Source of the DNA: Bradyrhizobium sp. AZCC 2262
Lineage (GTDB): Bacteria; Pseudomonadota; Alphaproteobacteria; Rhizobiales; Xanthobacteraceae
NCBI RefSeq assembly: GCF_036924535.1
Contig: NZ_JAZHRT010000001.1
Span: forward strand, 496,001 to 560,000
DNA length: 64,000 nt
Reading direction: 5' to 3'
Positions 7,686-16,641 of this stretch are shown here, in pieces. Each line of letters starts with the position of its first letter. The first letter of the stretch is position 1. The notes beneath the pieces are model-generated. The model was not told the DNA's origin and made no database searches. It was given only the letters and a program-made list of their open reading frames with translations. A program made the position numbers and the translations under genes.

Positions 7686-8441
7686 ATGGCGCGATCGCCC
7701 GTTCTGGCGGCGGGAGGCATTGTATTGCGGCAGGGGCAAACGCCGCTGGTCGCGGTCGTGCGCCTGCGCAAGCGCAACGAATGGGTTTTGCCCAAGGGCA
7801 AGCTCGACGACGGCGAGACGCCGCGCGCCGCCGCCGAACGCGAGGTGGTGGAAGAAACCGGCCATGATGTTGCCGTGCATGAATTTCTGGGCACGCTGGT
7901 CTATGAGTCCCGCGGCGGTTCCAAGGTCGTGCACTACTGGCGCATGGAAGCCCGCGGTGGCGCGGTTCATGAACTGATGCGTGACGTGAAGGCCGTAGAC
8001 TGGCTGCCGCTTGCGGACGCCGTCGACCGGCTCTCGCGCGATTATGAGCGCGCGTTTCTCGAAAATGTCGGCCCGATCGCGCTCTCCGCCGCCGCGCATG
8101 CCGCGACCACCCGGAGAGCGCGCGCCAAGCAGCCGCCGGAGAAGCGCTGGACACGGCGGCCGGACGTGACAGCGCCGCCTGCGGTCACTCCCACGCCTGC
8201 TCCGTCCCTGCCTGATCAACCCTCGCCGGAGATTGCGCAGCACGACGATGTGACTGTCGTGATCGATGCGACTGCCGTCCCATCCGTTGATCAAGCCGTT
8301 GATGAAGCGCAGCCGGCCGGCCCGCCGTCATTTGCGCTGGAGATAGAGCCGGTGGCCGTCGATACGGCGGTGAATCGAACGCGGCAGCAGCCGCGAAGCT
8401 TCATCGAGAAGCTGCGCAACTGGCTGCGGCGCGATACCTGA
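7686..8441 (+). CDS. Nudix hydrolase with long C-terminal extension
   Basis: The catalytic Nudix box is complete: G38, E44, R52-E53, E56-E57 and G59 in GKLDDGETPRAAAEREVVEE. The Nudix fold covers about residues 1-130. It resembles small diadenosine-polyphosphate or nucleotide-hydrolysing family members, which cleave nucleoside diphosphate linked compounds. Residues from about 140 onward form a Pro/Ala/Val-rich tail of low complexity, ending in a basic amphipathic stretch (FIEKLRNWLRRDT). The substrate cannot be assigned. The start follows GAAGAGAG. Confidence 0.85.
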   Translation: MARSPVLAAGGIVLRQGQTPLVAVVRLRKRNEWVLPKGKLDDGETPRAAAEREVVEETGHDVAVHEFLGTLVYESRGGSKVVHYWRMEARGGAVHELMRDVKAVDWLPLADAVDRLSRDYERAFLENVGPIALSAAAHAATTRRARAKQPPEKRWTRRPDVTAPPAVTPTPAPSLPDQPSPEIAQHDDVTVVIDATAVPSVDQAVDEAQPAGPPSFALEIEPVAVDTAVNRTRQQPRSFIEKLRNWLRRDT

Positions 8442-8454
8442 CTCCATCTTCCGG

Positions 8455-8561
8455 CTAGAGCATTATCGGTTCTGATTGAATCAGAACCGAAGCTCTAGAT
8501 TCTTGTTTTGACGCGTTTTCTTCATGCGAACCGGTACCCACTTCGCTCGAAAACGCTCTAC
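8455..8561. repeat. Dispersed repeat family A, copy 1
   Basis: This unit of about 105 bp carries a hairpin CGGTTCTGATT / AATCAGAACCG (8467-8489), followed by TTTTGACGCGTTTTCTTCAT and GCGAACCGGTACCCACTTCG. Ends AGAGC and GCTCT are inverted. Related copies lie at 16552-16630, 42236-42307 and 55206-55300. It fills the convergent gap between the Nudix and FecR-domain genes, and its last bases include the FecR-domain stop codon. Confidence 0.8.
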
Positions 8562-9913
8562 CGCTGCTCCTTCGGCGGCTTGCCGCGTTGCGGCACGGGC
8601 ACAGGCCGCCTCGGCGCGGCGGGCAATCCCGGACGCTGCGCGGCAGGCGCTCCCTGAACGCCGGGCGCGCGCTGCAGTCCGGGCACGCGCTGCGGCCCGG
8701 GAACGCCGTACCTGTTCGGCAGTCCCGGCCGTGCCAGCGGTGCGCCGGGCTGCGGCGGTTGCCCCGCGCGCGGCGTGCCTGGTCGTGATGGCGAAGCCGG
8801 CTGCTGCTGACCCTGGCGGTTCGGCGCAGCCGGTTGTTGCTGTTGACCGGGCCGGTTCAACTGACCGGGCTGTTGCTGTCCAGGACGATTGAGCTGACCG
8901 GGCTGCTGCTGTCCGGGACGATTCGGCACGCTCGGCAGCGGCGGCTGACCGGGTTGTCCGGGCAGACCATTTGGCCGCCGCTGGCCAGGCAGACCGTTTG
9001 GCCGTTGCTGGCCGGGCTGCAATTGCCGGATCGGACGGTTCGGATTGACGAAGCCGGGATTGGCGCGGCGGAATTCGCGCTGCTGGGACACGACCTGCCG
9101 GCCGACATTCTGCGTCGAGTGAAGCTGGCGCACAAAGCCCTGATCGCGCAGCATCACCGCTTGCGGGATCACCAGCGGCACCGCGGCGAAGCGCGCGCCG
9201 CCGCTGCCTGGCCGGATGGTGAAGCCGCTCGCGCCTTGCGTGAGAAAGCCGAGCCGCGCGCCGGCGCGGTCGTTGACCTCGATCCGGCCGACCCTTCCGT
9301 CCGCGTCCGGATAGAGCTTGACCGCGACGTTGTTCGGATTGTTGGCGGCGGCACCCTCCGGCACTTCGACGAGGCCGGTGGTGCCGCGAATGCCGAGCGT
9401 CGCCGTCGGCGTCGTGATCTTCATGTCGCCGGTTTTGGCCACCGCGGCGGCGACGAAAGCGGCGGTGCCCTTGGCGACGTCGAAGATCGCCGCGTTGCTC
9501 TTGCCGCCGTCCTCATAGACGTAATTGTCGATGGTGATCTTGGTGCTCGCCTTGAGATTAAACGTGGTGGCGTCGATGAACGTGATGCCGAGTGTGGAAT
9601 TCGCAGCCGTCTGCACCACGTCGTTGAGATAGATGTCGTCCTTGACCTTGAGCGGCGTGGTCTTGTCGTTTCGGATCACGCTGGCGCTGCCGGTCACGGT
9701 CGCGACGTTGCCGATCGGCTCCTCGGGCGCGTCCGCGGTGGTCGCGTCAGGCGTGGCGGGATCGGGCGCCGCCGCCGGTGCGGCGGGCTGTGAGGGATCG
9801 GCCTGCGCCTGCGCCAGTTGCGTCAGCCCGGAGGCTCCTGCGAAAACTTCCGTCGTGCCGATCGTCGCGCTGCAGGCCAACAGCAGTAGCGCGAAGGACA
9901 GTTGGCGCGACAT
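8558..9913 (-). CDS. Secreted FecR-domain protein with Pro/Gln-rich tail
   Basis: The 451-residue protein starts with a signal peptide (LSFALLLLACSATIGTTEVFA, about residues 5-25). A FecR/LysM-like beta domain follows at about 65-175, with VTGSASVIRNDKTTPLKVKD, DVVQTAANSTLGITF and TPTATLGIRGTTGLVEVPEG. Proteins of this type are periplasmic or surface FecR-domain proteins. There is no transmembrane anchor, and no sigma factor gene is adjacent, so it is unlikely to be a classical FecR anti-sigma regulator. From about residue 270 the chain becomes a low-complexity Pro/Gln/Arg/Gly tail with short PGQQ repeats, some of which are tandem (RPGQQQPGQLN twice). The tail is likely disordered and repeat length may vary between strains. 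Confidence 0.8.
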   Translation of the reverse strand: MSRQLSFALLLLACSATIGTTEVFAGASGLTQLAQAQADPSQPAAPAAAPDPATPDATTADAPEEPIGNVATVTGSASVIRNDKTTPLKVKDDIYLNDVVQTAANSTLGITFIDATTFNLKASTKITIDNYVYEDGGKSNAAIFDVAKGTAAFVAAAVAKTGDMKITTPTATLGIRGTTGLVEVPEGAAANNPNNVAVKLYPDADGRVGRIEVNDRAGARLGFLTQGASGFTIRPGSGGARFAAVPLVIPQAVMLRDQGFVRQLHSTQNVGRQVVSQQREFRRANPGFVNPNRPIRQLQPGQQRPNGLPGQRRPNGLPGQPGQPPLPSVPNRPGQQQPGQLNRPGQQQPGQLNRPGQQQQPAAPNRQGQQQPASPSRPGTPRAGQPPQPGAPLARPGLPNRYGVPGPQRVPGLQRAPGVQGAPAAQRPGLPAAPRRPVPVPQRGKPPKEQR

Positions 9914-10321
9914 CGGGGATTTCCGTTCACGGGGAGGGCAGACGGCAGGGCCCTGATTTCAGCGCCGTCAGCCTGAATGCGGGATGAACACCACGTTGTC
10001 ACCGGAGGCCGAAACGAGCAAGCGCCACGCAAGCGCAAAGGTGTTTCGTCGCAGGGAGATTTGTTTCGTCGCGGGAGCGCGGTCCCCCCGCATGGCTGCC
10101 GGATACCGGGCCGTTTCCACTGCTTTTCCACGTCGCCGCCCAAAGTCGGCAATGTCTCTTCAGCAGGGATCGGCTATAATCTGATTCTGGCGCGGCCCAT
10201 GCCTCCCCCCTCCGTCGGGAAAGCATCATTCATGCGGGGCCATTGCGATCATCGAACCAACTGTTCGAGCACCAAGCATAAGGAGGGGTTGCGATCATTG
10301 CTCGCAATAGGAGGTTCTTCG
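9914..10321. other. Intergenic region, no supported gene
   Basis: This 408-bp gap lies between two diverging genes. Several frames stay open only because of high GC. I see no ribosome binding site with a plausible protein. Its end holds AGGAGG, which serves the start at 10322. Confidence 0.5.
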
Positions 10322-11033
10322 ATGAAGCTGTCTGCGCCCCTTTATCACTTGAAGCGCAAGGCCAAACTTCTATCCCGTGCAGAAAATATCCCGCTGCACG
10401 AGGCGCTCGACCGCATTGCCAGGCAAGAGGGTTTTGGCGCCTGGAGTTTGCTCGCGGCCAAAGCGACCGCCACCGCGCCGGCTGAAAAACTGTTTGCGCG
10501 GCTGGCGCCCGGCGACCTGGTGCTGGTGGGCGCGCGCCCGGGCCAGGGCAAAACCCTGATGAGTCTCGAACTTGCCGTGCAAGCCATGAAATCCGGCAGT
10601 CGAGGCGTTTTCTTCACGCTGGAGTATACGGAAAAAGACATGGGATCGTTTCCAGGCCATCAGCGCGAAGCGGGAGGATTTTGCCGGTCTGTTTGAATTC
10701 GACAGCTCCGACGAAATAAGTTCGGATTACATCGTCAAGCGGCTGGCCACAGCGCCTCGCGGCACCCTGGTGGTCGTGGACTATCTGCAACTGCTCGACC
10801 AGAAGCGTGAGAACCCGGAATTGATGGTTCAGGTTCGCACGCTGCGGTCGTTCGCACGCGATCGCGGGCTGATCTTCGTCTTTATCTCCCAGATCGATCG
10901 TTCGTACGATCCTCTGAAGAAACCATGCCCCGATCTGGAAGATGTCAGATTGCCCAATCCGCTGGATCTGAGTCTTTTCACCAAGACCTGTTTTCTGAAC
11001 AACGGTGAGGTTCAGTTTCGAGCGGCAAGCTAG
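10322..11033 (+). pseudogene. DnaB-like RecA-fold ATPase, frameshifted
   Basis: The first part reads MKLSAPLYHLKRKAKLLSR and has a P-loop GARPGQGKT at about 74-82, then VFFTLEYTEKDM. At about 10641-10644 the frame changes. The continuation reads RFQAISAKREDFAGLFEFD, then the Walker B and DnaB-like segment GTLVVVDYLQLLDQKR, VRTLRSFARDRGLIFVFISQ and SLFTKTCFLNNGEVQF. A single added G in ATGGGATCG, or loss of two bases, would restore one protein of about 236 residues. The start is supported by AGGAGG seven bases upstream. The family is a short, primase-binding-domain-free DnaB relative of unknown role. The break may be real decay or a sequencing error. Confidence 0.75.
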
Positions 11034-11468
11034 CCTCGGCGAGGTGGCGAGCGCAAAAATTCACATCTTGCGTGTCCGGCGTCGCTTGCTGAGCGGAAGG
11101 CGGTGCGAGCCATGGAGATCAATACCTCAAGTCTCCGCTGTCTTCGCGAGCGTAGTCCAAAGGCAGATCGTCAAGTTTCCTCCTTGGCAACGTTGGTTCG
11201 AACGATGGTCTGCACCGCTCTATACCTCTGCGAAGCCGTCCTACCGTAAGCTGAAGAGGCTGACCGCCGTTCGATCCAGCCAACGATCGCCATGAAGTGA
11301 CGTCGGGGCTGTGAGCTGGCTCACATTGGCAGGACGCAACCATTGATAGTGTAAGCAAAGGCCGCCTAGGTCGGGGAAGGGTTTCTTACAACAAAATATC
11401 CTGGTGGTGAAACACAGCTGGTCCCTCTCAAGAGCGGAGAGCATCCATGTGGAAGACAGGATTTTCCA
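11034..11468. other. Intergenic region, no supported gene
   Basis: This 435-bp gap shows lower GC than the core genes. Frames that remain open have no good start signals or recognisable protein pattern. It probably contains the promoter for the gene starting at 11469. Confidence 0.45.
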
Positions 11469-14351
11469 TTGACGTTGCGCAGCAAAGACCCGGCGATGGG
11501 GCCCAAAAACACATCGCAGAACCGGTTGGTGAAGATCTGGCGGCTTCTTATCGGCGGCTGGAGTGGCAAGTCGGAGGGAGGCCTGAACGGTTGGATCATC
11601 TTTGGTTTGCATTATAGCGCGCTACTGCCGCGGTTGCTTATAGCAGTCGCCTTTTTTGGGCTGTTTGCCGGGTTAGACTCATTGTTTGTCTGGTTTAAGT
11701 TTACCTGGCTCGACTGGAGCTGTGCTCAGTCTCTCGCTCTTCTCGCGGTCGCCGGTTATGCTTCCCTTCTTGGCCTCAGGTTCGTTGTCAGCATCGCAGA
11801 ATCAGCAGAATTAAAAGACTTTTGCCGGGCTGTCGCTGCGATGTGGTTGCCAATCGCCGTTATGGCTCTCGCGGCCTATCTTCTGTTTGTCAATGATCAG
11901 GGGCGGGAACTTGGCCTCGGTCTGATGGACACTGAAGTCACCTGGGTCACTCGGGTCCGGACCAGTGCACTCTGTCTCGTCCTTTTCTATTGGGCTCTGA
12001 GCGCATGGTTGTCAGCGAGGATTGGACTCAGTCGGACTTTTGAGCACCCCAAAAAGCATCAGGTTCTCCTGTTCTGGGGACCCCGACTTGTCGGCGTCCT
12101 TGCCCATTTTCTGGCTGCGTGGAGTCTCTCTTGCGCGGCGCTGAAAGATAGTGAGTTTACCCATACGGTCCCGAATGTTCTGCTTGTATTGGTTGCGCCA
12201 AGCGCCATTCTGCTCGCCATACTGTTTGTATGGTTCCTGGATCATGGGGTGATTTCCCGCCGAAACCGAAGTCATGCCGCCCAGCGAGCGAGCGCCCGTC
12301 GGAATATGTGGGTGGTTGTGGGCCTTGGAGTTGTGTTCTTCAGTTTCCTTCGATGGTGGCCGGAACCCCTTCCGACGGGACTCCTTCCCGGAACATTGAC
12401 GATATCAATCTCAGCGATAGTCTTTTTGACTTTGATCAGCTGGTTCCGTCGTAGGGTGCCGCGCGGACTTGATGCTCAGGCAGAAGCGAGGATCTCGTGG
12501 AAATGTGGTTTGACGCTCGCAGCAATCATGTTCTCCGGCACGGTCTTTATCTGGTTCACGCCGGTGGGAGTTGGCCAACTCTTTGGGTCGCTGATCATTG
12601 CGTTCTTCGCGTTCGGTTCATTCCTGGTTGCGGCCAATCTGTTGGATCTCATTGCAGAGGCCGTGGCGCAGGATTGCAAGGGGCGTGGCTTCAAGGCGGT
12701 TCACAGACGGGCTGTATGGTGTGCTTTCCTCGGGCTATTGGTGTTGCCCGGGCTATTGATGTCGTTTCGCAACTATCATCGTGTTCGGCTCTGCGTCCCG
12801 CAGTGCAACGTCGCCACTGACCACAATCAGCGGCCGAAGGTAGCGGAGGCGGCTCTGGCGTGGTACCGGCAGGCTAAACCTGTCTACGATGCCATCAAAC
12901 CCGGAGAGCCCGTTCCACTTTTCATCATCGCGACTGCGGGAGGCGGCATTCGGGCCGCCTATTGGACGGCGACCGTTCTTGAGACGCTTGAGAAAGAATT
13001 GGGTCCTGAGGCCATCCAACATCAGTATCCCGATGCCGGCAAAGCTGCGGCCGATGGGTTGATGCGGCATCTCTTGTTCGCTATCAGCGGCGTCTCCGGT
13101 GGTAGCGTTGGATCGGCCGCGTATATCGCAGAGGTAGACGACCATGCTGTGAATAAAAGTCGTCCGGTCCAGCCGACCTCATATCTCAAAGCTGATCTTC
13201 TGGCGCCAGGGCTCGCAAGCCTCGCCTTCATAGACATTCCATCCAACTTTCTGCCTGACTTTGGACAGATCGATCGCGGTGATGCACTCGAAACCGGATT
13301 CGAAAGCGCGCGAACTCGGAAGGATGATCCAGGCCGCCTGTTGTCTCGTTCCTTTCTCAGCTTCTTCCCCAAACTCGGGGCGCCGCAAGCAGAAGTAACA
13401 TGGCGGCCAGCGGTACTGTTCAATGCCACCCATCAGGGGACCGGGCGGCGCATCATTACCAGCAATCTCAAGATTGATCGGGACACCTTTGTCGACAGCT
13501 ACGATGCTCTCAACCTGCTCGGATCCGACATGCGGCTCAGCACGGCTGCCCACAACAGCGCTCGCTTTACCTACGTTTCTCCCGCGGGCAATCTAATCCC
13601 TGCTACCCCTCCCGCTGGCAAGCCAGACCCTACCGACGGCAAGCAACTGTCTTTCGTTGACACTCTAATCGCTTACCCCCGCAAGCTTTATGACTGGCTC
13701 ACGCCAAACAGCAACTCCCACGGTTTCGTAATCGATGGCGGTTACTTCGACAACTACGGTGCGCAGACGGCGTTCGAGCTCGCCAGCAAGGCTATTGAGG
13801 CGATCGGCAAAGACAAGATCAGACCTGTGATCCTGCAGATCAGCAGCGATCCAACAATGGAAGTGTCCACGCTGGTCCGCCAGCGATGCAGGCGCAACGG
13901 CGAAGACGGCGAGTTCCTCGCGGCGCCTCCCGAGGAAGGCAGAATCGTGTCGCTCGTCAACGAACTGAGCGCTCCCCTGAAGGGGATCATGTCGGTGCGG
14001 GGAGCTCACGGCTTCGCCGCCGTCACCAGCCTTGCCCATTTGTGCTGTGAAGATTCGTCGGCGGCATCACACCCCGCTAGCATCGAGAGCGGTAAAGCAG
14101 CTCCCGCAGCGACGAAACGCGTGTTCGTTCATTTAGCCATGTGCCAGGCTGCAACTAATGACAAGCGCAAGCCTATCAATCCGCCGCTCGGGTGGGCGCT
14201 TTCCAAAGCAACCCGGGATAAGTTCGAGAAGCTATTTGAGAGGTGCGACAACGACAAGGAATTAGAGAAGCTCAAAGAGGCTCTGGGCGTAAAATCCAAT
14301 GAAGCGACGCAAACGGAAGCTTACAGCAATCCTAAACCAGATCGGTCGTGA
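11469..14351 (+). CDS. Polytopic membrane protein with C-terminal patatin-like phospholipase domain
   Basis: The protein is 960 residues from a TTG start at 11469; an ATG at 11496 gives 951. The first ~440 residues hold about eleven hydrophobic segments (for example LLIAVAFFGLFAGL, VLLVLVAPSAILLAILFVWF, GSLIIAFFAFGSFLVAANLL). The rest is a soluble patatin-like domain. It shows the oxyanion motif GGGIRAAYW at about 490-498, the nucleophile elbow GVSGGS with Ser543, and the catalytic aspartate in FVIDGGYFDNYG with Asp756. This Ser/Asp dyad is diagnostic of patatin-type acyl hydrolases, which release fatty acids from phospholipids. Base composition is visibly more AT-rich than the dcw genes, and the neighbours are a broken ATPase and a transposase remnant, so horizontal origin is likely. 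The role is unknown. Confidence 0.82.
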   Translation: MTLRSKDPAMGPKNTSQNRLVKIWRLLIGGWSGKSEGGLNGWIIFGLHYSALLPRLLIAVAFFGLFAGLDSLFVWFKFTWLDWSCAQSLALLAVAGYASLLGLRFVVSIAESAELKDFCRAVAAMWLPIAVMALAAYLLFVNDQGRELGLGLMDTEVTWVTRVRTSALCLVLFYWALSAWLSARIGLSRTFEHPKKHQVLLFWGPRLVGVLAHFLAAWSLSCAALKDSEFTHTVPNVLLVLVAPSAILLAILFVWFLDHGVISRRNRSHAAQRASARRNMWVVVGLGVVFFSFLRWWPEPLPTGLLPGTLTISISAIVFLTLISWFRRRVPRGLDAQAEARISWKCGLTLAAIMFSGTVFIWFTPVGVGQLFGSLIIAFFAFGSFLVAANLLDLIAEAVAQDCKGRGFKAVHRRAVWCAFLGLLVLPGLLMSFRNYHRVRLCVPQCNVATDHNQRPKVAEAALAWYRQAKPVYDAIKPGEPVPLFIIATAGGGIRAAYWTATVLETLEKELGPEAIQHQYPDAGKAAADGLMRHLLFAISGVSGGSVGSAAYIAEVDDHAVNKSRPVQPTSYLKADLLAPGLASLAFIDIPSNFLPDFGQIDRGDALETGFESARTRKDDPGRLLSRSFLSFFPKLGAPQAEVTWRPAVLFNATHQGTGRRIITSNLKIDRDTFVDSYDALNLLGSDMRLSTAAHNSARFTYVSPAGNLIPATPPAGKPDPTDGKQLSFVDTLIAYPRKLYDWLTPNSNSHGFVIDGGYFDNYGAQTAFELASKAIEAIGKDKIRPVILQISSDPTMEVSTLVRQRCRRNGEDGEFLAAPPEEGRIVSLVNELSAPLKGIMSVRGAHGFAAVTSLAHLCCEDSSAASHPASIESGKAAPAATKRVFVHLAMCQAATNDKRKPINPPLGWALSKATRDKFEKLFERCDNDKELEKLKEALGVKSNEATQTEAYSNPKPDRS

Positions 14352-14493
14352 GCGTGGTCTGCGCGGTTGACTAAGCGTGGATTTTCTAAAGGCGTCAGAT
14401 GTCGCTTTGGGTCACTCGCGTCGATTTTGGCATGTCCGGAATATGTCCGGCTACGAGGTAATCTCGGAAATACCGATTGTCCTATTTTGCCGG

Positions 14494-14598
14494 TTGAAGG
14501 CGGACTTTGAATGGGCTGCCATCAGGTCGTTTCTGCCGAATAAGCCGCGTGGCATTCGCCGTGTTGACGACCGGCGCGTCCTGAACGGCGGGGGATGA
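14494..14598 (+). pseudogene. IS5-type transposase N-terminal remnant
   Basis: One frame reads LKADFEWAAIRSFLPNKPRG, then VDDRRVLNG, before a stop. This matches the conserved N-terminal pattern of IS5-group (DUF4096-type) transposases, DxEWxxIxPxLP...RVDDRRVLNGI. The DDE catalytic part and the ends are absent, so it is a short fossil. The preceding 140 bases (from 14352) hold no gene. The match rests on memory of the family and needs a search. Confidence 0.5.
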
Positions 14599-14677
14599 TC
14601 GGACGAGGTCTGCATGCGGCGCGTCGCATCGAGGGACTGGCTCCGCTCGGCGCAATTTGACGACGCGCATGAAAAGA

Positions 14678-14701
14678 GGCCCCGTGAAATTTCACGGGGC
14701 C
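14678..14701 (-). terminator. Rho-independent terminator of the DUF2147 gene
   Basis: A perfect 24-bp palindrome, GGCCCCGTGAAA / TTTCACGGGGCC, is followed on the minus strand by TCTTTTC. It lies about 70 bases after the stop codon at 14768. Confidence 0.8.
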
Positions 14702-14705
14702 CAAG

Positions 14706-14769
14706 TCTCGGGGAGAATAGATCTCGGGGAGAACAGGTCTCGGGATAGAAATAACTCGGGAGAAAAATC
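14706..14769. repeat. Four imperfect 16-nt tandem repeats
   Basis: Four 16-base units begin at 14706, 14722, 14738 and 14754, with consensus TCTCGGGGAGAAnAgn decaying towards the gene. The last unit runs into the stop codon at 14768-14770. They fill the 3' untranslated region between the stop and the terminator hairpin. Confidence 0.7.
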
Positions 14770-15499
14770 AGCTCACGCGCTTCCAGGTCTGGCCGCCGCA
14801 GAACATGCCGCCGAAGGCGCAGCCCTGGACCTTGAGCGTATTGGTGCTCTTCAGCGCGATCGTCGAGTCGTAATTGCGGCCGCTGTCGGGATCATGAATG
14901 CGACCGGTCCACTTGCTGCCCTGCGGCTTCATGTTGATCAGGATCCTTGCACCGGTGTTGACGGAATAGCCGCACAGATTGGCGCCGCATTCCTCGATGC
15001 GCACGTCGCCCTTGTTCTCTTCCGTCGACCAGATGCCGATCGGCGAGTTCGGATCGGACGCGGCGGCGGCCACCGGGGCCGGTTGCGGCGCGGGCGCAGG
15101 CGCAGCGGCGACCGGCGCGGGCGGAGGCGGAGCGGGCGGTGCGGCTTCGGTTCGTGCCGGCGTGACGGCCGCAACGGTCTGAGCGGGCGCGGGCGCAGTC
15201 GCAGCGGGAGCGGGGGGCTGCGGCGCGGTGGCCTGGGCCGGAGCCGGTGCAGGCGGTGCCGGCGGCGCTGATGTCACGGCGTCATCGTCGCCCTTGCTCT
15301 TGGAGCCCATGCCCTTGAGATCGACATTGCCGAGCGTGCCGTTATAGCCGGGCGCGGTGACCTTGACGCAGGAAATGGCGTTGCAGTTGCGCGGCGCTTC
15401 AACACGAATGCGCTCGCCGTTGATCTGAAAGGTAATTCCGCCGGCATGCGCCGAGGTGGTGGCCATCAACAATGCGGCGAGGATGTAGAGCTTCTTCAT
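14768..15499 (-). CDS. Secreted DUF2147 protein with Pro/Ala linker
   Basis: This 243-residue protein has a signal peptide (MKKLYILAALLMATTSAHA) and an N-terminal part with two cysteines (NCNAISCVKV). A Pro/Ala-rich linker of about 75 residues leads to a C-terminal DUF2147 domain: SPIGIWSTEENKGDVRIEEC, then GANLCGYSV, ILINMKPQGSKWTGRIHDP and DSGRNYDSTI. DUF2147 proteins are small periplasmic beta-barrel-like proteins of unknown function. AGGAG lies 7 bases before the ATG. It is divergent from a clear paralogue at 15709, with a 209-bp shared promoter region. Confidence 0.85.
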   Translation of the reverse strand: MKKLYILAALLMATTSAHAGGITFQINGERIRVEAPRNCNAISCVKVTAPGYNGTLGNVDLKGMGSKSKGDDDAVTSAPPAPPAPAPAQATAPQPPAPAATAPAPAQTVAAVTPARTEAAPPAPPPPAPVAAAPAPAPQPAPVAAAASDPNSPIGIWSTEENKGDVRIEECGANLCGYSVNTGARILINMKPQGSKWTGRIHDPDSGRNYDSTIALKSTNTLKVQGCAFGGMFCGGQTWKRVS

Positions 15500-15708
15500 G
15501 ACGGGCTCCTGAGCGGCTTGTGAGCGGTGGCGGTGAATCTGCTGCGGACCCTACGCGGCGCGAAGGAGGCGTTCTGTGATGTACGTCACGAGGTGCCCGG
15601 AAACGTCGGACCCGAAAGCGACGCAGTCAGGCGGCTCGGTGATTCAAATCACATCCAGCCGGGCTTCGCTGCGACTAGTTTTCCGCCTCACCAGCGGGGA
15701 GGCTTCCA

Positions 15709-16551
15709 ATGAAACGATTTTGTTTTCTCGCCGTGCTGATCGCGCTCACTTCCGCGGCCCATGCCGGTCGTTCGATTTCATTCAGCGTCGGCAGCCATCG
15801 GGTGCATATCGAATCCTCCAGGCATTGCCGTTCGGTCTCGTGCACCTCGATGGCGATCTCCCGAAAACTCGGTTGGTGCCGCAAGCGTGACCGCTATAAC
15901 GACGACCGCGACGTGGCCGTGCCGGTGAAGCCTGCGCCGTCTGCGCCACAGACGATCTCGCCGCCCGCACCACCGGCGACCACGGCGCCGGCCAAGACCA
16001 TCGTTGCCGCGCCGCCGCCGGCCGTTTACGCACAGGCCGCATCGAGAAGCCAGATTGTCGCTGCGCCTCCGCCGCCCCCGCCGCCGGTTGAACAGGTTTC
16101 GATTCCCGTGCCGCCGCCTCCGCCGGATGCGAAGCCAGTCGAGACCGTGCAGCCTGCGCCGCAGGTCGAGCGCGTCACGCATCAGGCCGAGGAAGAGCCC
16201 TCGGATTCTCCAATCGGCGATTGGCAGACCGAAGGCAAGGGAACGGTGCGGATCGCCAAATGCGGCAATGCGCTGTGCGGCTTCGTGCTCGGTTCATCGA
16301 ACGAGAAGGGCGAAGCGATCCTGATCAACATGAAGCCGGAGACGGAACGGCAATGGACCGGCGGCGTCTACAGCCAGGACTCTGGCGAGACGTATTACGG
16401 CACGATGTCGATGAAGGGGATCAACACGCTGCGCGTCGAAGCCTGCGCACTCGGCCGCTTCTATTGCTCCGGCAACAATTGGAGCCGCATCACGCGCCGC
16501 GCCGACAGCCTGGTAACGTCGTGGCAGACGTTATCGGGGTCGCGCTCGTAG
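15709..16551 (+). CDS. Secreted DUF2147 paralogue with Pro-rich linker
   Basis: The 280-residue paralogue of the 14768-15499 product keeps the same architecture. It has a signal peptide (FCFLAVLIALTSAAHA), a short N-terminal segment with paired cysteines (HCRSVSCTSM), a Pro-rich linker at about 72-165, and the DUF2147 domain starting DSPIGDWQTEGKGTVRIAKC. Conserved blocks are NALCGFVLGS, ILINMKPETERQWTGGVYSQ and DSGETYYGTM. The tail of about 20 residues after NNWSRIT is extra. The start is supported by GGGGAGG. Divergent duplicates suggest a local duplication followed by linker change. Confidence 0.85.
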   Translation: MKRFCFLAVLIALTSAAHAGRSISFSVGSHRVHIESSRHCRSVSCTSMAISRKLGWCRKRDRYNDDRDVAVPVKPAPSAPQTISPPAPPATTAPAKTIVAAPPPAVYAQAASRSQIVAAPPPPPPPVEQVSIPVPPPPPDAKPVETVQPAPQVERVTHQAEEEPSDSPIGDWQTEGKGTVRIAKCGNALCGFVLGSSNEKGEAILINMKPETERQWTGGVYSQDSGETYYGTMSMKGINTLRVEACALGRFYCSGNNWSRITRRADSLVTSWQTLSGSRS

Positions 16552-16630
16552 AGCCTTCGTTGGTTCTGATTTGATCAGAACGGGCTCGACCTACGGATCA
16601 AGTCCGAGGGCATGCTTCGAAAACGCTATG
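16552..16630. repeat. Dispersed repeat family A, copy 2 (diverged)
   Basis: This copy retains the hairpin GTTCTGAT...ATCAGAAC (from 16564) and the end CTTCGAAAACGCT, with a changed middle part. It lies directly after the DUF2147 stop codon. Confidence 0.55.
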
Positions 16631-16641
16631 TGCCGCACGAA

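Noticed and set aside
8881..9010. PGQQ-type repeats in the FecR-domain gene as a CRISPR-like array
   Set aside because: They are in-frame coding repeats giving a Pro/Gln-rich tail, with period set by codons and no spacers.
11447..11617. Alternative 56-codon frame overlapping the patatin protein start
   Set aside because: It has an ATG but overlaps the well-supported larger gene in another frame and shows no family pattern.
14377..14493. Upstream part of the frame containing the transposase fragment
   Set aside because: The first 39 codons from GTG do not resemble a transposase or any known protein; only the part from 14494 does.
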